A stretch of 64,000 nt of DNA from Cynocephalus volans (GCF_027409185.1 NC_084474.1:27371382-27435381), one strand, 5' to 3'. Counted from the first letter of the stretch, positions 11,825-23,426 are shown. A program made the numbers and translations. Notes: generated by a model from the sequence alone, not told the origin.

Positions 11825-13880
11825 TTCAATAAGGCAAGAAAATTAAAAGGAAGAAAATAAAACCATCTTTATTCACTGATGATGTGATAGTGTACATGTA
11901 AAATGTCAAAGAACATATAAACTACTAAAACGAAAGTAAGATCACAGGATACAAGGTCAATATACAAGTAAACAATTGTATTTCTCTATGTTAGCAAGCA
12001 ACAGATGGAAAATAAAATTTCTAAAAATGACATTTATAAAAGCATAAAAACATCAAATACTTAGGAAAAAACTTAATGAAAAATGTGCAAGACCTCTACA
12101 TTGAAAAAAAAGAACATTACTAATAGAAATTCACAAAGGCCTAATTTTAAGAAGAGAGATGGATAGGCTCTATATTAAGATGTCAACTTTTTCCAAATTG
12201 ATCTATAGATTTAGAGTGATCCCAATCAAAATGCCAGCAGGCTTTTTAAATAAAAATTGAGAAGCTATTACTAAAATTTACATAGAAGTACATATTACTT
12301 AGAACAGCCAAGACAAATTTAAAGAAGCACAAGTTAAATGACTTACCCTACTGATTTCAATACTTACTACAAAGCTGCAATAATTAAGACAGTGCCATAC
12401 TGATATACGAATAGACAAATAGATCAATGGAACAGAACAGAGAGTCTAGATACAGACCCCGAATTTATAGTCAATTGATTCTGTACAAAGTTGTCAAGCA
12501 AATTCAATGAAGAAAAGAAAATCTTGTCAAGAAACAGTGCTGGAACAAATAGATATCAGTATGGAGAAAATGAATATTGACTCCCACCTCATACCATACA
12601 GAAGAATGAATTAGAGATGTATCATCGACTTTATTAAAGCCAAAACTATAACCTCCTAGACGAAAACATGGGATAATAAATACCTTTACAACTTGGGGGT
12701 AGGCAAAGTGTTCTCTAACAAGACATGAAAGATTCTAACCAGAAAAGAAAAATAAGTGATAAATTGGACTTCACTAAACTTCTCATCAAAAAATTATAAA
12801 CAGGGCTGGCCAGTTAGCTCAGTTGATGGAGCATGGAGCTGACAACACAAAGGTCAAGGGTTCATATCCCTGTACCAACCAGCTGCCAAAATAATAATAA
12901 TAATAAACATCTCATCAAAAAAATGCCATTAAGGAAGTGAAAAGACAGTCCACAAACTGGGAGAACATATTTGTGACAAACATATTAGGCAAAGTAACTA
13001 TCCAGAATAAATAAAGAAAACCTCCAAATTGATAGTAAGACAAACAGCTGAATAACAAAATGCACAAAAGACTTGAAAGGAACTTACAAAAGTATACGAA
13101 TGGCAAAATAAACACACGAAAAGAGTTTAAAGTCATTAGCCACTAGGGAAATAATACAAATTAAAACCACAGTAGATACCACTTACACACCCACTAGAAT
13201 GTCTAAAATTATAAAGACTGACAATATCAAGCATTAGGGAGAATTTGGAGCAACTGGAACCCTCACTTATTGTTGGCAAAATTATACAACCACTTTGAAA
13301 AACAGTGTGACACTTCCTCATAAAGTTAAGCACACACAATTCTACTCAACAATTCTAGGTATTTATCTAAGAGAAATGAAAACATATGTGCACCAAGACT
13401 ACAGAATGTTAGTAGCAGTTTAATGTATAATAGTGAATGAAAACTAATTTCCATCATCAGGGTATGTGGAAGAACAAAGTATAGTATATTCATACAATGG
13501 AATAGCACTCAACAATAAAAAGGAACAAATTACTGACGTGCAACAACATGGATGAATCTCAAAAGCTTTTTGCTGAGCAAAAGTAGTCCTATGACTACAT
13601 TCTGTACAATGCCATTTATATGTAGTACAAGAGCAGGCAAAACGAACATATAGCGATGGAAGTTGATACAGTGGGGTGGGGGGAGGCGTGCAGACTGACT
13701 GGAAAGAGGGAAGAGTTTTCTGGGACGAAGAATTATTCTGGGATTATGAATATTGACCTGGGTGATGGATATATTTTGACAATGGTTTGTCAAAATTTAC
13801 TGAGGTATACACTTAGGATTTGTGCATTTTGCTATATGCAGATTATACCTGAACAAAGTATTGTTGGAATTTTAAAAAAT
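11825..13880 (+). mobile_element. Old L1 LINE, 3' part of ORF2 plus 3' end
   Basis: The sequence follows the L1 ORF2 order: a reverse-transcriptase region remnant ('actgatgatgtgatagtgtac'), the 'gtgatcccaatcaaaatgccagcaggc' region, 'caatggaacagaacagagag', then 'atggaatagcactcaac' and the 3' UTR with 'gatatattttgacaatgg'. Frameshifts and stops break every frame, so it is dead. It is 5'-truncated and interrupted by a t-SINE at about 12803-12909. The divergence suggests an L1M-age copy. Confidence 0.85.
12803..12909 (+). mobile_element. tRNA-Ile SINE, monomer, nested in L1
   Basis: Starts 'gggctggccagttagctcagttg', with B box 'ggttcatatcc' and a tail of TAA/ATA repeats. The L1 words 'tctcatcaaaaaa' recur on both sides (12781-12793 and 12910 onward), so this copy postdates the host L1. 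B-box substitutions suggest an older member than the dimers. Confidence 0.88.
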
Positions 13881-13904
13881 GGAGTAGGAGAGATGAAGCA
13901 TATA

Positions 13905-14760
13905 TACAAAAAGCCTATAATAAACGTCGTTCTCAATGGTGAAACATTTTCAGCTTCTAAGACTGGGAAAGAGAATTGGGAATAGTGTGCCCAGTATTAC
14001 CATTCATATTCAACATTGTACAGGAGGCTCTAACCAATGCAATAAAGAAAAAAAAAATGGTATAAGGAATGCTAAAGAAGTAATATAACCGTCATTATTT
14101 GCAGATGGCATGAATGTTTATGTAAAAAGAATCCACAAACTATTAGAATTAAATTTAACAAGATCTCTGGAATGAGAGGTCAACATACAAAAATCAATCG
14201 TATTTCTATATATTAGAAATGATTAGAAAATGAAAATTTGAAATGTAAATTGATACCTGTGTGGCAATATCCATCAGAACTGAGTATGTCTGTTTTATGA
14301 ACCAGTAATTCTACTCCTAAATTTATATTCTACAGAGTCCTTCAGCAGAAGAATGAATAAATTATAGTGGTTTTGCTCAATGGAATACTATACTAGAATA
14401 AAAATGAACAAACTATACTCCCATGCAATAATGTAAATGAATCATATAAAAATCTAGAGTTAAGGAAGCCAGATACAAAAGAATACTATGAATGTTTACA
14501 TGAAGGCCAAAGACATGCAAAGCTAATCTATGGTGATACATACCAGGACAGTTGTTACTTTTTGGGGATATGCGGTACCCACGAGAGCACATGAGAGCGA
14601 TTTGGGAATGCTAAGAATATTCTATTTCTAATATGAGTGGACGTTACATGGGGATATTTATTTTATAGAACATTTGGTGTAAAGTTCATTCAAGGTATAC
14701 AAATGATTTGTGTACCTGTGTATGTTACACTTTAATTTAAAAAATGTTACTGTTGTACGT
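13905..14760 (+). mobile_element. Old L1 LINE fragment, second copy
   Basis: A new L1 ORF2 stretch begins near 13905 ('aataaacgtcgttctcaatggtgaaac', 'gtacaggaggctctaaccaatgcaataaag') and runs to a 3' end with 'atggaatactatactagaataaaaatgaac'. It lies directly after the first L1, so it is a separate insertion or a rearranged part of the same old element. No intact frame. Confidence 0.75.
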
Positions 14761-14769
14761 ATTTACTGA

Positions 14770-14870
14770 TGTCTCCATAACTAGACTGCTAGCTCCTTGA
14801 AGAAAGGGATCATATTTTAGATTTCTTAGTATCCCTCACAGATGTTAGCACAGCACCTTCATAAAATATT
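14770..14870 (+). repeat. L2 LINE 3'-end fragment
   Basis: 'actgctagctccttgaagaaagggatcatattttag' followed by 'gatgttagcacagcacc' is the L2 3'-end phrase. Confidence 0.6.
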
Positions 14871-15158
14871 ACTTTACAAAAATAGATACAGATGTCAATA
14901 AAGTTTGTATATTTAGTTTTAGTATAAGTACAAATAATAAAACAACACATTTATATATATAAATATATATAAACTGAATATACATAAAATCAAATTAAAT
15001 ATTAACTTTTTTCTAAAGCTTTCTTTTCTTTTAGTTTATCTCTAATAACTCCAAAGGAAAGATCTAGACATCTATTAAAAATAGAATCTAATAAATTAAG
15101 GGCAACATGTGAATCACATCTCACTGGAGCACTCTAGGAAGTTAAGAATTGGGATGCA

Positions 15159-15258
15159 GGCCTGGCCCAGTTAGCTCAGTTTGTTAAGAGTGCGATGTTG
15201 TAACACAAGGGTCAAGGGTTCAGATCCCCATATAGGCCAGCCACACACACACACACAA
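15159..15258 (+). mobile_element. tRNA-Ile SINE, monomer
   Basis: 'ggcctggcccagttagctcagtttgttaagagtgcgatgttgtaacac', then B box 'ggttcagatcc' and a short CA-repeat tail. The target duplication is not clear, fitting an older copy. Confidence 0.85.
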
Positions 15259-15635
15259 AATTCCATGGAGCTTGGAAACACTTTGTCAGGGAACTAAAGA
15301 ATGCTCAGAAGAAAAAACGATTCCTTTGGTTAAAATACAAAAATTTTATAAAATACTAGATTTAGAGGAGGACGTTAATGTTCAACTATAGCTAGGATAG
15401 AAAAACATCTTCATGAAAGACTGCATTTAAATAATGGCTATTTTTCCTTAGAAGCATCATCTTCACTTCTTTTGAAATAGTCCTTTGTAAACATGGACCA
15501 CTTGACAAATACTCTTACTCAACACAGAACACTCATTCTAGCAATATTTCCTGGGCTTTAAAATATAAAACTCTGTTTTTATTCAAAACACTTACAGGGT
15601 CAATCAATGTTATACTTCAATTAATCTATTATTTA
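15259..15635. other. AT-rich gap, nothing recognised
   Basis: No gene, RNA or confident repeat seen between two SINEs. Confidence 0.45.
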
Positions 15636-15802
15636 TGAATGTCGGTTTTTTTTTTTTTTTTTTTTTGTCCTTTTTCGTGACCAGCACTCAGCCAGTGAGT
15701 GCACCGGCCAGTTCTATATAGGATCCGAACCCGCGGCGGGAGCGTCGCAGCGCTCCCAGCGCCGCGAGTGCGCCACGGGCTCGGCCCTGAATGTTGGTTT
15801 TT
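15636..15802 (-). mobile_element. GC-rich t-SINE variant
   Basis: Minus-strand copy of the GC-rich variant: poly(T) from 15651, the 'gaccagcactcagccagtgagtgcaccggcc' arm, 'tatataggatccgaacccgcggcggg', and the hairpin 'gggagcg...cgctccc' where tRNA-Ile has its anticodon region. The flanks tgaatgtcggttttt (15636-15650) and tgaatgttggttttt (15788-15802) are a 15-bp target duplication with one mismatch. Confidence 0.9.
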
Positions 15803-15926
15803 AACATCCTTGATTAAATGCCTACACTCCTGGGTTGTTTTGTTTTGTTTTTAGCTTTTCACCAAGATAATTATGAAGTTCCAGACACAAAACTACCTGA
15901 GAGATTGCAGTTGTTTTTGTCGCCTC

Positions 15927-16595
15927 CCCACACCCTTTTGTTTTTTTATTTTTTAATTTTTTAATTTAGTAGATTCATTTTTATTCTTTTTTTAAAAATT
16001 TGTTTATTAATATTATTTTTTACATTCTAAGATGTTTTCAGAAAAGTTGGGGGAGGGGGAAAGGGAAAAAGGGAAGGAAATAGGGTGGGGGAAGGAGGAA
16101 GGAGGGAGGGTGTGATCAAGGTGTGTGGCACCCCCCTCATGCCTTCTCTTTTTATTTATTTTATTTTTAAATTTTAAAAAATTTTTATATTTTTTTATTT
16201 TATTAGTGTTTTTTTACATTCTATGATGTTGTTGTGGAGCAGTTGGGAGGGAGAGGGAGAGAGGAAATGGGGAGAAAATGTGATAGAAGAAGGAAGGAGG
16301 AAGAGGGGCAGGGGCAAGGACTGTGGCACCCCCTCATTCCCACAGGGGAGACCGGGGGCTTCCAGCAGTAGCTTGGTCATTGCCGGGCTGGGTACAGATG
16401 TCAGAGGCACCCCAGCTTGGGAACCCAGGACCCTTCTTGCTGTGGCTTGGTGGTTGTCACTGGGCTGGTTGTGTGTGTTGGGGGGGCACGGTTGAGACCC
16501 TCAGCCCCCCACTGCCCTGGCTTGGGAGAGCCCAGGGCACTTCCTGCGGCAGCTCAGTGGTCATCACTGGGCTGGCTGCAGGCCCACACCCTTTT
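15927..16595 (-). mobile_element. Composite retroposon, 643 bp, unknown family
   Basis: A perfect 13-bp direct repeat, cccacaccctttt, at 15927-15939 and 16583-16595 bounds a 643-bp insert whose A-rich end lies at 15940, so it reads on the minus strand. From its 5' end it holds (1) about three diverged units of roughly 65-95 bp (16582 to 16345), each beginning like 'ccagcccagtgatgaccac' and holding a 'gggctctcccaagc'-like block; (2) a module (about 16345-16195) with 'aatgagggggtgcc', a pyrimidine-rich run and 'catagaatgtaaaaaa'; (3) a second diverged copy of that module (about 16142-15960); (4) an A/T tail. No open frame looks protein-coding. The build, VNTR-like part plus duplicated polypyrimidine 3' module, resembles the logic of SVA-type composites, but I recognise no known family. 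Confidence 0.8.
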
Positions 16596-16639
16596 AAATG
16601 GTTAATGTCCAAGGTCTTAATCTGGATGGTAGATACATG

Positions 16640-18320
16640 AATATTTGTTATTCTTTATATCTGTCACGTTATAAATATTTTGTGTATATGTGACATTTAA
16701 TTAAAATTTTAAAAAATTCCTTCTATGACAACTATTTTACTTAAGCACATTCTTTTGTTATAAAACAACAAAAGCTAGTGTTTAGATCCTCTTTTTCTTG
16801 TAGACTATGTTTTTAAATAAATTACTGACACTGGATACTTTCTAATACACCCCATCGCTTGTTTATACATGGCCAACTAACCACCTAAGATTGACAAGGC
16901 TCTTCCATGACTGGGACTTTCTTCTCTTTCTGCCTCTGCTAGAGTTTTACCTACTCCTGTTTCCTCTTCCCCCACCTTATTATGGGCTTAGCGACTATTT
17001 CTTTCCTCCTTTCACAGTGGTTTCATTTACAATATCACCGTTTCATCATATCCAAGAGGCACAAACTCTAACCCTCTCAAGCGTTTATTGTTTTCCTTGC
17101 TCTGGAACCCTTGCTGCCATCTCTAAGATAAGATACCAAGCCCAGGTGAATTTGAAGACTCTTCTGCAGTGTAACTATGTTGCCCTGAGATTCACAATGT
17201 TTAACAGTTCCCATCCAAGTGCAGCATATTAAGTTCTAGTTTTCTACAGAAATACACACAATAGTTACTGTTCTATTACCAGTACAGTACTATTTTTGAT
17301 GTCACAGGTTTTAGGAGGGCGGCTCTGAGAATTGAAATCCCTTGCAAAACCTTGTTTCCATAGAAGAATATGTTCGAACTCACTACCAATCAAAAAATAA
17401 ATAAAATTTTGAAATAAATCCATGAAGATTGCTTGTGCTTTTCATCTAAGACTTCAAAGCATTTTGCAAAACCATAGTTTTTTAAAAAGCTTTTTGCTAT
17501 AGCTAATAGTTATTAAAAGACTTGTTATATTCACAAATAAGAAGCATATGTTAAGAACATTTGGACATGAAGCACCGGAGATACTGCATGAAACTATCAG
17601 AAATGGTATAGGATATGCTTCTTTCTATTTATTAATTCAATGCAAATCTATTGAGTATCTATTCCATTCAAGTCATTATTATTGGCACTAGAGAACCAGT
17701 ACTGAACAAAATTCCCCAATCTTAATGGAATTTACAGGGAATATAGCACATGATGGGCACTCAATAAATATTTGTTGAGTGAATAATGAAATGTGGCTAG
17801 GAAAACCATTAGAATATGATAAACATTTATGTTTTATAAAACTCACTGAAATCAATGAACAAAGAGGTTGCAGAATGTAAATTAGGGAGGAGAATTTATT
17901 CCAGCAATCAAGGTTAAAATACTTCTTTATTCATAATGAAGTAATACTGGGTGGGAATATTGAGTGATCATGACCAGAAAAGTAATATCTCTACAATCCA
18001 CGTGGCCCTTGCTTTGCTGGGCACTGGTTAGGAGACAAGTGCCAACCCACCACTACCTCCACACCTTTTTGCAAATTATGACTTTGAGGCCTAAGTATAT
18101 TTTATCTACAAGAAATTTAGATTCATCATCAGAACTCCAAGAAGTCTGTATCAGTTTATGGTGACATTATAACAAAAGACAGAATTTTACCAACTGTAAC
18201 AGAGGCTTTAGTCTATTACAATTGGGTTGCATTTTAAATCCCATCTTCATAGATACCCCTAATGTATTTCTTCTTTATAATATTACCTATGATTGCAATC
18301 TCCCCTCCAAAAAGCCAGAC
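16640..18320. other. AT-rich stretch with L2/MIR scraps, no gene
   Basis: Mostly single-copy-looking. L2-like words occur at about 17630-17800, ending 'gggcactcaataaatatttgttgagtg'. The 113-codon frame near 16.9-17.2 kb shows no domain and has ordinary intergenic composition. Confidence 0.5.
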
Positions 18321-18325
18321 TTTTT

Positions 18326-18761
18326 TGTATTAGTCAGAGTTCTCTAGAGAAACAGAAATAGGACATACATACATATATATAGAGAGAGAAAGAGATTTAT
18401 TTTAAGGAATTGGCTCACGCAATTGTGGGGGTTGGCAAGCCCAAATTTTACAGGGCAGGCTGTTAGGCTGAAAATTTCAGCAGGAGTTGATGTTGCAGTC
18501 TAGAGTCTGAAGGAGATCTGGAGAAAGAATACCTCTCTTCTTGGGAGACCTCAGTCTTTTCTCTTAATGTCTTCAATTGATTGGATGAAGACCCCTTACA
18601 TTACGGAGAGTAATTTGCTTTACTTAAAGTCTACTGATTTAAATGTTAATTACATCTAAAAAATAGCTTCACAGCAGCATCTAGACTGGTGTTTGACCAA
18701 ACAACTACGGCCTTCTTAGGCCATAGCCTAAAGAAGTTGACACATAAAATAAATCATCACA
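18326..18761 (-). mobile_element. Retroviral LTR, 436 bp, TG...CA ends
   Basis: Matches from memory a common mammalian LTR whose antisense strand begins 'tgtattagtcagagttctctagagaaacag' and ends 'gacacataaaataaatcatcaca'. Read on the minus strand it begins TG, ends CA and has an AATAAA signal (complement of 18396-18401). Since the related internal sequence lies to its right, it is the 3' LTR of a minus-strand provirus. I do not assign the subfamily. Confidence 0.75.
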
Positions 18762-18968
18762 ATTTACTCCTTGTCGGGCTGGCCCGTGGCTCACACGGGA
18801 GAGTGTGGTACTGATAACACCTAGGCCACAGGTTCGGATCCCATATAGGGATGGCCAGTTAGCTCACTGGGTGAGTGTGGTGCTGACAACACCAAGGGTT
18901 AAGATCCCCTTACTGGTCATCTTTTAAAAAAACAAACAAACAAACAAACAAAAAATTTACTCCTTGTC
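18761..18968 (+). mobile_element. tRNA-Ile SINE, dimer, at LTR/internal junction
   Basis: Two tRNA-Ile-like units in tandem: the first with 'cccgtggctcacacgggagagtg' and B box 'ggttcggatcc', the second beginning 'ggatggccagttagctcactgg' and ending 'gatccccttactggtcatctttt' plus an A/C tail. A perfect 15-bp duplication, aatttactccttgtc, lies at 18761-18775 and 18954-18968. It landed beside the LTR end, inside the old provirus. Confidence 0.93.
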
Positions 18969-20370
18969 GACTTGGCATACATACACATCTCTTTAAATCA
19001 TACTTAATCTCCAAATACAGACAATAACGAGGTTATACTTCTACCTGACATAATACAACTATCCTGTGTTCAACCCAAAACACACTAAACTTTCCCCTAG
19101 AAGAGAATGAATGCAAAAATCGCTGGATGATGTTCACTCTTCTTCTTGATATATAACTTATGTACTATGATGTAAAGTTACTAAACTTAAATACTATAAT
19201 GTAAAGTCAACACATGTTATGTTATATGATAAGGAGATAAGGGAGGGAAAAAATAAAAATATTTGCCATATATAGACATACATACATTCATAACAAAATA
19301 AGGAAGAAATACTTAGAACAAGTACAGTCCTCATTTCAGTAATGGTCATATAATCTAGCTTGATCTTTTTTTTTTTTTTTTTTTTTTTTTAAAGATGACC
19401 GGTAAGGGGATCTCAACCCTTGGCTTGGTGTTGTCAGCACCACGCTCAGCCAGTGAGCAAACCGGCCATCCCTATATAGGATCCGAACCCGTGGCCTTGG
19501 TGTTATCAGCACCTCACTCTACCGAGTGAGCCACGGGCCGGCCCGATCTAGCTTGTTCTTATAACTACCTTCCATATTCCTTTTTCCATCAACAAACACT
19601 TCACTCAGCTGGTCATGGTTCTTTACCTGGTGAGTGACTCAAAACTTCATTCATGAATGATCTAGGCCATTAGTAGTTGTGTTTGAATTAGGTTGTTTTC
19701 TGTTGACTTTAATACAGGGCTTGGTAGTACTAAGACACCCTGACAGATCTCCTGTATCCCAGGCATAGTCTTCCTTACCTCCACTGCAGTTGTGCAGTTG
19801 CAAACCAATTTCTCTTTGGCAATCAGGATCAGTCACCCTAGCCAGTACATCAGTTCCCTTCTTTGCTGTTAATTCAGAGGCATGAGAAGCCCAAATTGGC
19901 CAGGTAGCACTATTAACTTCCAGTTCATGCAGTCACTGTTGTGCTTCCTGGTATAAGAATTCTCCCTTCGGAACTAAGATCTCTAAACTAGCAGCACATA
20001 AATTCTCAAGAATAGAAAGCAAAACTTTTGCTAGTAGATCACTAGGGTGGTAACGAGTAATGCCACTCCCATTTCCACCCCTTGATTCCTGGACCTGTGA
20101 ATCCTGGCTATGGGAGAAACAGTACCACCTATTGTACACCAATTGAAAGCATACATAGCCACTTGAAGAACCTTGCCCTAGCCCTGCAAGGTATTGTCAC
20201 CTAGCTGGCACTAGATCTGGGTCTCTAAAAGGTCATTCCACTGTTCTGTCAAGCCAGCTGCATAGGCCCATTGCTGCACTTCATTTACCATGATGTGAGT
20301 TCCTTAGAAGCAATGCTGTGTAGACTACTATGATGCGAATAGGATGACTCATTCTGTGGCTACCAGTCAG
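18969..20370 (-). mobile_element. Decayed endogenous retrovirus, internal region
   Basis: Between the LTR and about 20370 the minus strand resembles retroviral pol-type internal sequence. I base this on familiar word order in mammalian ERV repeats (for example 'gtcattccactgttctgtcaagccagctgc' and 'atgtgagttccttagaagcaatgctgtgt' in antisense), not on any intact protein. No open frame exceeds about 70 codons. A dimer SINE interrupts it at 19368-19545. Confidence 0.65.
19353..19560 (-). mobile_element. tRNA-Ile SINE, dimer, nested in ERV
   Basis: Poly(T), 'aagatgaccggtaaggggatc', 'cttggtgttgtcagcacc', a second unit with 'ggatccgaacccgtggcc' and 'gagtgagccacgggccggcc'. The 15-bp flanks atctagcttgatctt (19353-19367) and atctagcttgttctt (19546-19560) differ at one base. 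Confidence 0.93.
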
Positions 20371-20374
20371 CCGC

Positions 20375-20710
20375 TTTCCCAGTGACTCCTGTCATCATCC
20401 AATGGACTCATAAACAATGTGCCCATGGTGTCAACATGAACTTCTAATCAGTGGATGCCACTGCTGAGTTCCCAAATTGCCAGCAGCAGAGACCAACACT
20501 GAATCTCCAATATGGCACCATTCCCCAGAATGATTAGCTAGCTACTTGGTGGCAGTTTGATTACACTGGACCATTTCCATCACGGAAGAAGCAGCATTTT
20601 GTTCTTACTGAAACAGACACTTACTCTGGATATAGAAGTGCCTTCCCTGCACACAAAGCTTCTGTGAAAACTATCATCATGGACTACCTTGCTCAGGAGA
20701 ACTATCTCTT
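20375..20710 (+). mobile_element. Retroviral integrase-region remnant in opposite orientation
   Basis: Here the plus strand carries the pol segment. One frame in about 20550-20700 reads an integrase-core-like stretch with a Q-F-D-Y-x-G-P start and a T-D-T-Y-S-G-Y motif, broken off on both sides. It faces the other way from the internal region at 18969-20370, so the provirus has been inverted internally or two fragments have been joined. Non-functional. Confidence 0.6.
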
Positions 20711-21540
20711 TGCAACGTTTTGCAAAAAATACAAACAGCACAAACAATAGTCACAACAGTATAACCCAACTTTCTTTTGTGACCAGAAATCTAGTACTCT
20801 ATTAGCAACATATTAGTTTTAATAAACTTGCTCTAAAATGCAAAAGAAAAAAATCTTATTCATAAATTACAAACCGATAAATGTACTTTCAGCAGTGATA
20901 TATCTGTAGAAATAAAGTGAGTGCTATATTCATTATGCTTTCTATCAGTGTATATAGAGTTGTCAGTGCCAAACTGAGAAGTTTAGGATCCCCACAAACA
21001 TAATTTCAAGATTTTTTATAGTACAGTGAAATTTTGTAGGATTTTATAAAGAACTAGATACCCAGATTCTTTACTAAGCAAATTCTCCCAGTGCATTTGG
21101 CTCAATTTCACTGTTGGCTTCTTAAAAATTTTACTAGGTTTTTCATATGTTAAATTTTAAGTAGAACATTGTTGCAGTTCTTTAAGGAGTTTTTATTTTC
21201 AGTCTGCTCCCTCCTACAATAATGCTTTTTAAATGAACTAAAATAATATATTTTATATAGCCTGTTTTAAATAACTAGTCAGTGAAAATCTGTGTAATAG
21301 TGTTTATTTTTATGTACTCTGCTACTACGCATAATCTGTTTTCTTTAAAATTTGTAACTTTTCCCTCCCTTTAAATATATCATTAACTTGTGATATTCTT
21401 ACACTTTAACTCCATTTTGGAATCATTATGCTTTGTTTTACTTTCTTTATCTTACTCTTTTCCCTTCCCTACAAATTGTTTCTATTCAATTCCTGCTCTG
21501 TCCTATTGTCCCTTTCTCACATATTTTTATTGCTTACTTA
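20711..21540. other. AT-rich stretch, nothing recognised
   Basis: No gene or confident repeat. The 105-codon frame near 21.39-21.71 kb is low-complexity, Phe/Ser-rich, and runs into the pseudogene poly(T). Confidence 0.5.
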
Positions 21541-21542
21541 CT

Positions 21543-22850
21543 TTTTTGTTTGTTTTTTTTTTTGTTTTTTTTTCAACTTGGAAATTCAACTTTATTTACA
21601 AATCTCCTATAAACACCATTCCACATTTTAAAATATTACAACTGAATTTCCACAAAAACCATTTACATAGTTTTTACCTTTCTGCATACAACTGTATTAT
21701 GGGATGAGCAAATAACCTCACAAGATGGTCTAAGACATAAAAACAAAACAAAATTTAAAAAACCTTATCCAGCATGAATTCTCTATTTACAGACAGAATG
21801 AAGAATTAAGAATCATACCCCTTAATGGGCTATTCTACGAGAATTTCTCTACCATTGAAAATATGTAGATACTGGTCTTGTTTCATCATTGAAGCCAACT
21901 AGTAAAGTAACAAATCCATGAAAGCAAAACAAAAACACAATTATCATGTGACTGACTTAGAAAATTAGAACCTCCCTGAAATCAGAGAGTATAGCTACTC
22001 AACAGTGTCTATAAATTCAAATTCCTTACAACCAAGACAACATATAGACAAAATATTTAACCAAAGAGTTCAAATTAAAATTATCCAAATTACCTACTTA
22101 TCACTTTATATGTAATTACTTTTTAAAAATCCTTTAAGTTTTATCTAGGGGGATAATCACTCTCATGTGATAGCTAAGTCACAAGGAACTTCAAAACTTT
22201 GGAAAAAAATTCATCGCTGAGAAGTGAAACATAGAAAAATATCTAAAGAAAAACCAGAAGCAACAGTCCTATACCCTTTGAACAATCTTTACCACAACAT
22301 GAACTATTATTAACAGTCAGCAATCAAATGCATTCCAATCTTGGAGAGTTACTGTCTCTGATGATCTGATCTTTTTGTAATGAAATTACAAGTGCAACAT
22401 TTAAAAAAAATCAGATAAATGGGAACTCTGGTTTTATTGTCAGCTTTACATTTTTTTTTCAAGTGCAAGACTGGCCTGCTAAGATATGAATATTCCAATA
22501 ATGACTGAAGTCATAACTGCTGCTGGCATCTCTTCTTCTGAATCTCCATTTCACTCATTGATGTTCACCCAAATAATAAAAGTAATACAATTGCAACTGA
22601 GTTTACTATCATCAATGGCACTCTCATCACAGTTCTTACAGATCGAATAATGTTCATTAGCTGAGATTTAATTCCTGGCTCTTCTCCGAATCCACCAATT
22701 CCCTGGTCTGTTCCCCAGCCAATGTTCTTGTGGAAGCGCTCCTCGTGCAGCACGGCAATGGCGTTGACACAGAGCAGGGCCGCTGCAGCAGCGAGTGCAG
22801 AGTAAAGGCCATAGCCACCCAGAGTCGCCCAAACGCCCAACTCCTTACTT
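21543..22850 (-). pseudogene. IER3IP1P: IER3IP1 processed pseudogene
   Basis: The minus strand encodes most of IER3IP1, a small (82-residue) ER membrane protein needed for ER stress control and secretion. The body from L-L-C-V-N-A-I-A-V-L-H-E-E-R-F to the final V-L-L-L-L-F-G and stop (22567-22565) is open, with a few changes (for example FLKN to FHKN, PLII to PLMI). The expected ATG is at 22812, followed by AFTL-type codons, but one base is missing near 22781-22784, shifting the frame about ten codons in. All coding parts are joined without introns, a 3' UTR of about 1 kb follows with AATAAA (complement of 21591-21596), and a T-rich run at 21543-21573 represents the poly(A) tail. These are the marks of an L1-made retrocopy. 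The longer frame that starts upstream of 22812 uses former 5' UTR. The 5' limit is approximate, since I see only a weak candidate target duplication. Confidence 0.92.
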
Positions 22851-22868
22851 CTAATATAATTCCACAAC

Positions 22869-23234
22869 TATCTTTTCCTGTAATTTTGAATGATTTGTGT
22901 CATCTCTCAGAATGAGTTTTTACCATCTTTTATACCGTTAACCAGTTTTTATTTGTCATTTCAAGGAACCCTCAAATTTTACCTCAATTTCAGATAACTT
23001 CCCGTTTGTTATTGAGACAACTATGGTATTTGTATACATCTCACTTACCCAAGATTTCCAATGAAACATGAGTTTCTGTGATATTTAAACTTGATTTAGA
23101 TATAATGCAGCACAAATGTATACTTTATTAATATGCTTGAAATTAGATTTTAACATATTCCTCATTGAGGGGAAGCCTATGTATATGACTCTGTCAAGCA
23201 CATATGGAACTTCATATTTTCTGGAGTACTTTTT
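22869..23234. other. AT-rich gap, nothing recognised
   Basis: No gene, RNA or confident repeat. Confidence 0.45.
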
Positions 23235-23345
23235 CTATTGCTACTAGACTGTAAGCCTTTTAAAAGCAGGGACCACATTTAAGTCTTCTAACATCAGGCA
23301 TAGTGCAGGATTTTAATGAATGGATAGTAGATGAATAAAAGAATG
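23235..23345 (+). repeat. L2 LINE 3'-end fragment
   Basis: 'tagactgtaagccttttaaaagcagggaccacatt' and 'aggcatagtgcagg...tgaatggatag' follow the L2 3' end. Confidence 0.6.
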
Positions 23346-23426
23346 GACGAGAACAAAGCTAGTTGTATAATTTCCACGGTCTTATCCAAAAAACACTTTC
23401 CCTGCCAGTTCCAAATGACACCAAAT

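Noticed and set aside
16223-16640. Three overlapping frames of 60-105 codons near 16.3 kb
   Set aside because: They read the antisense of the composite retroposon's repeat units; Gly/Trp/Ser-rich and without domains.
22565-22867. Functional IER3IP1 gene
   Set aside because: No introns, a frameshift after the native start, and a 3' poly(A) remnant show a retrocopy. The 100-codon frame uses former 5' UTR as its N-terminus.
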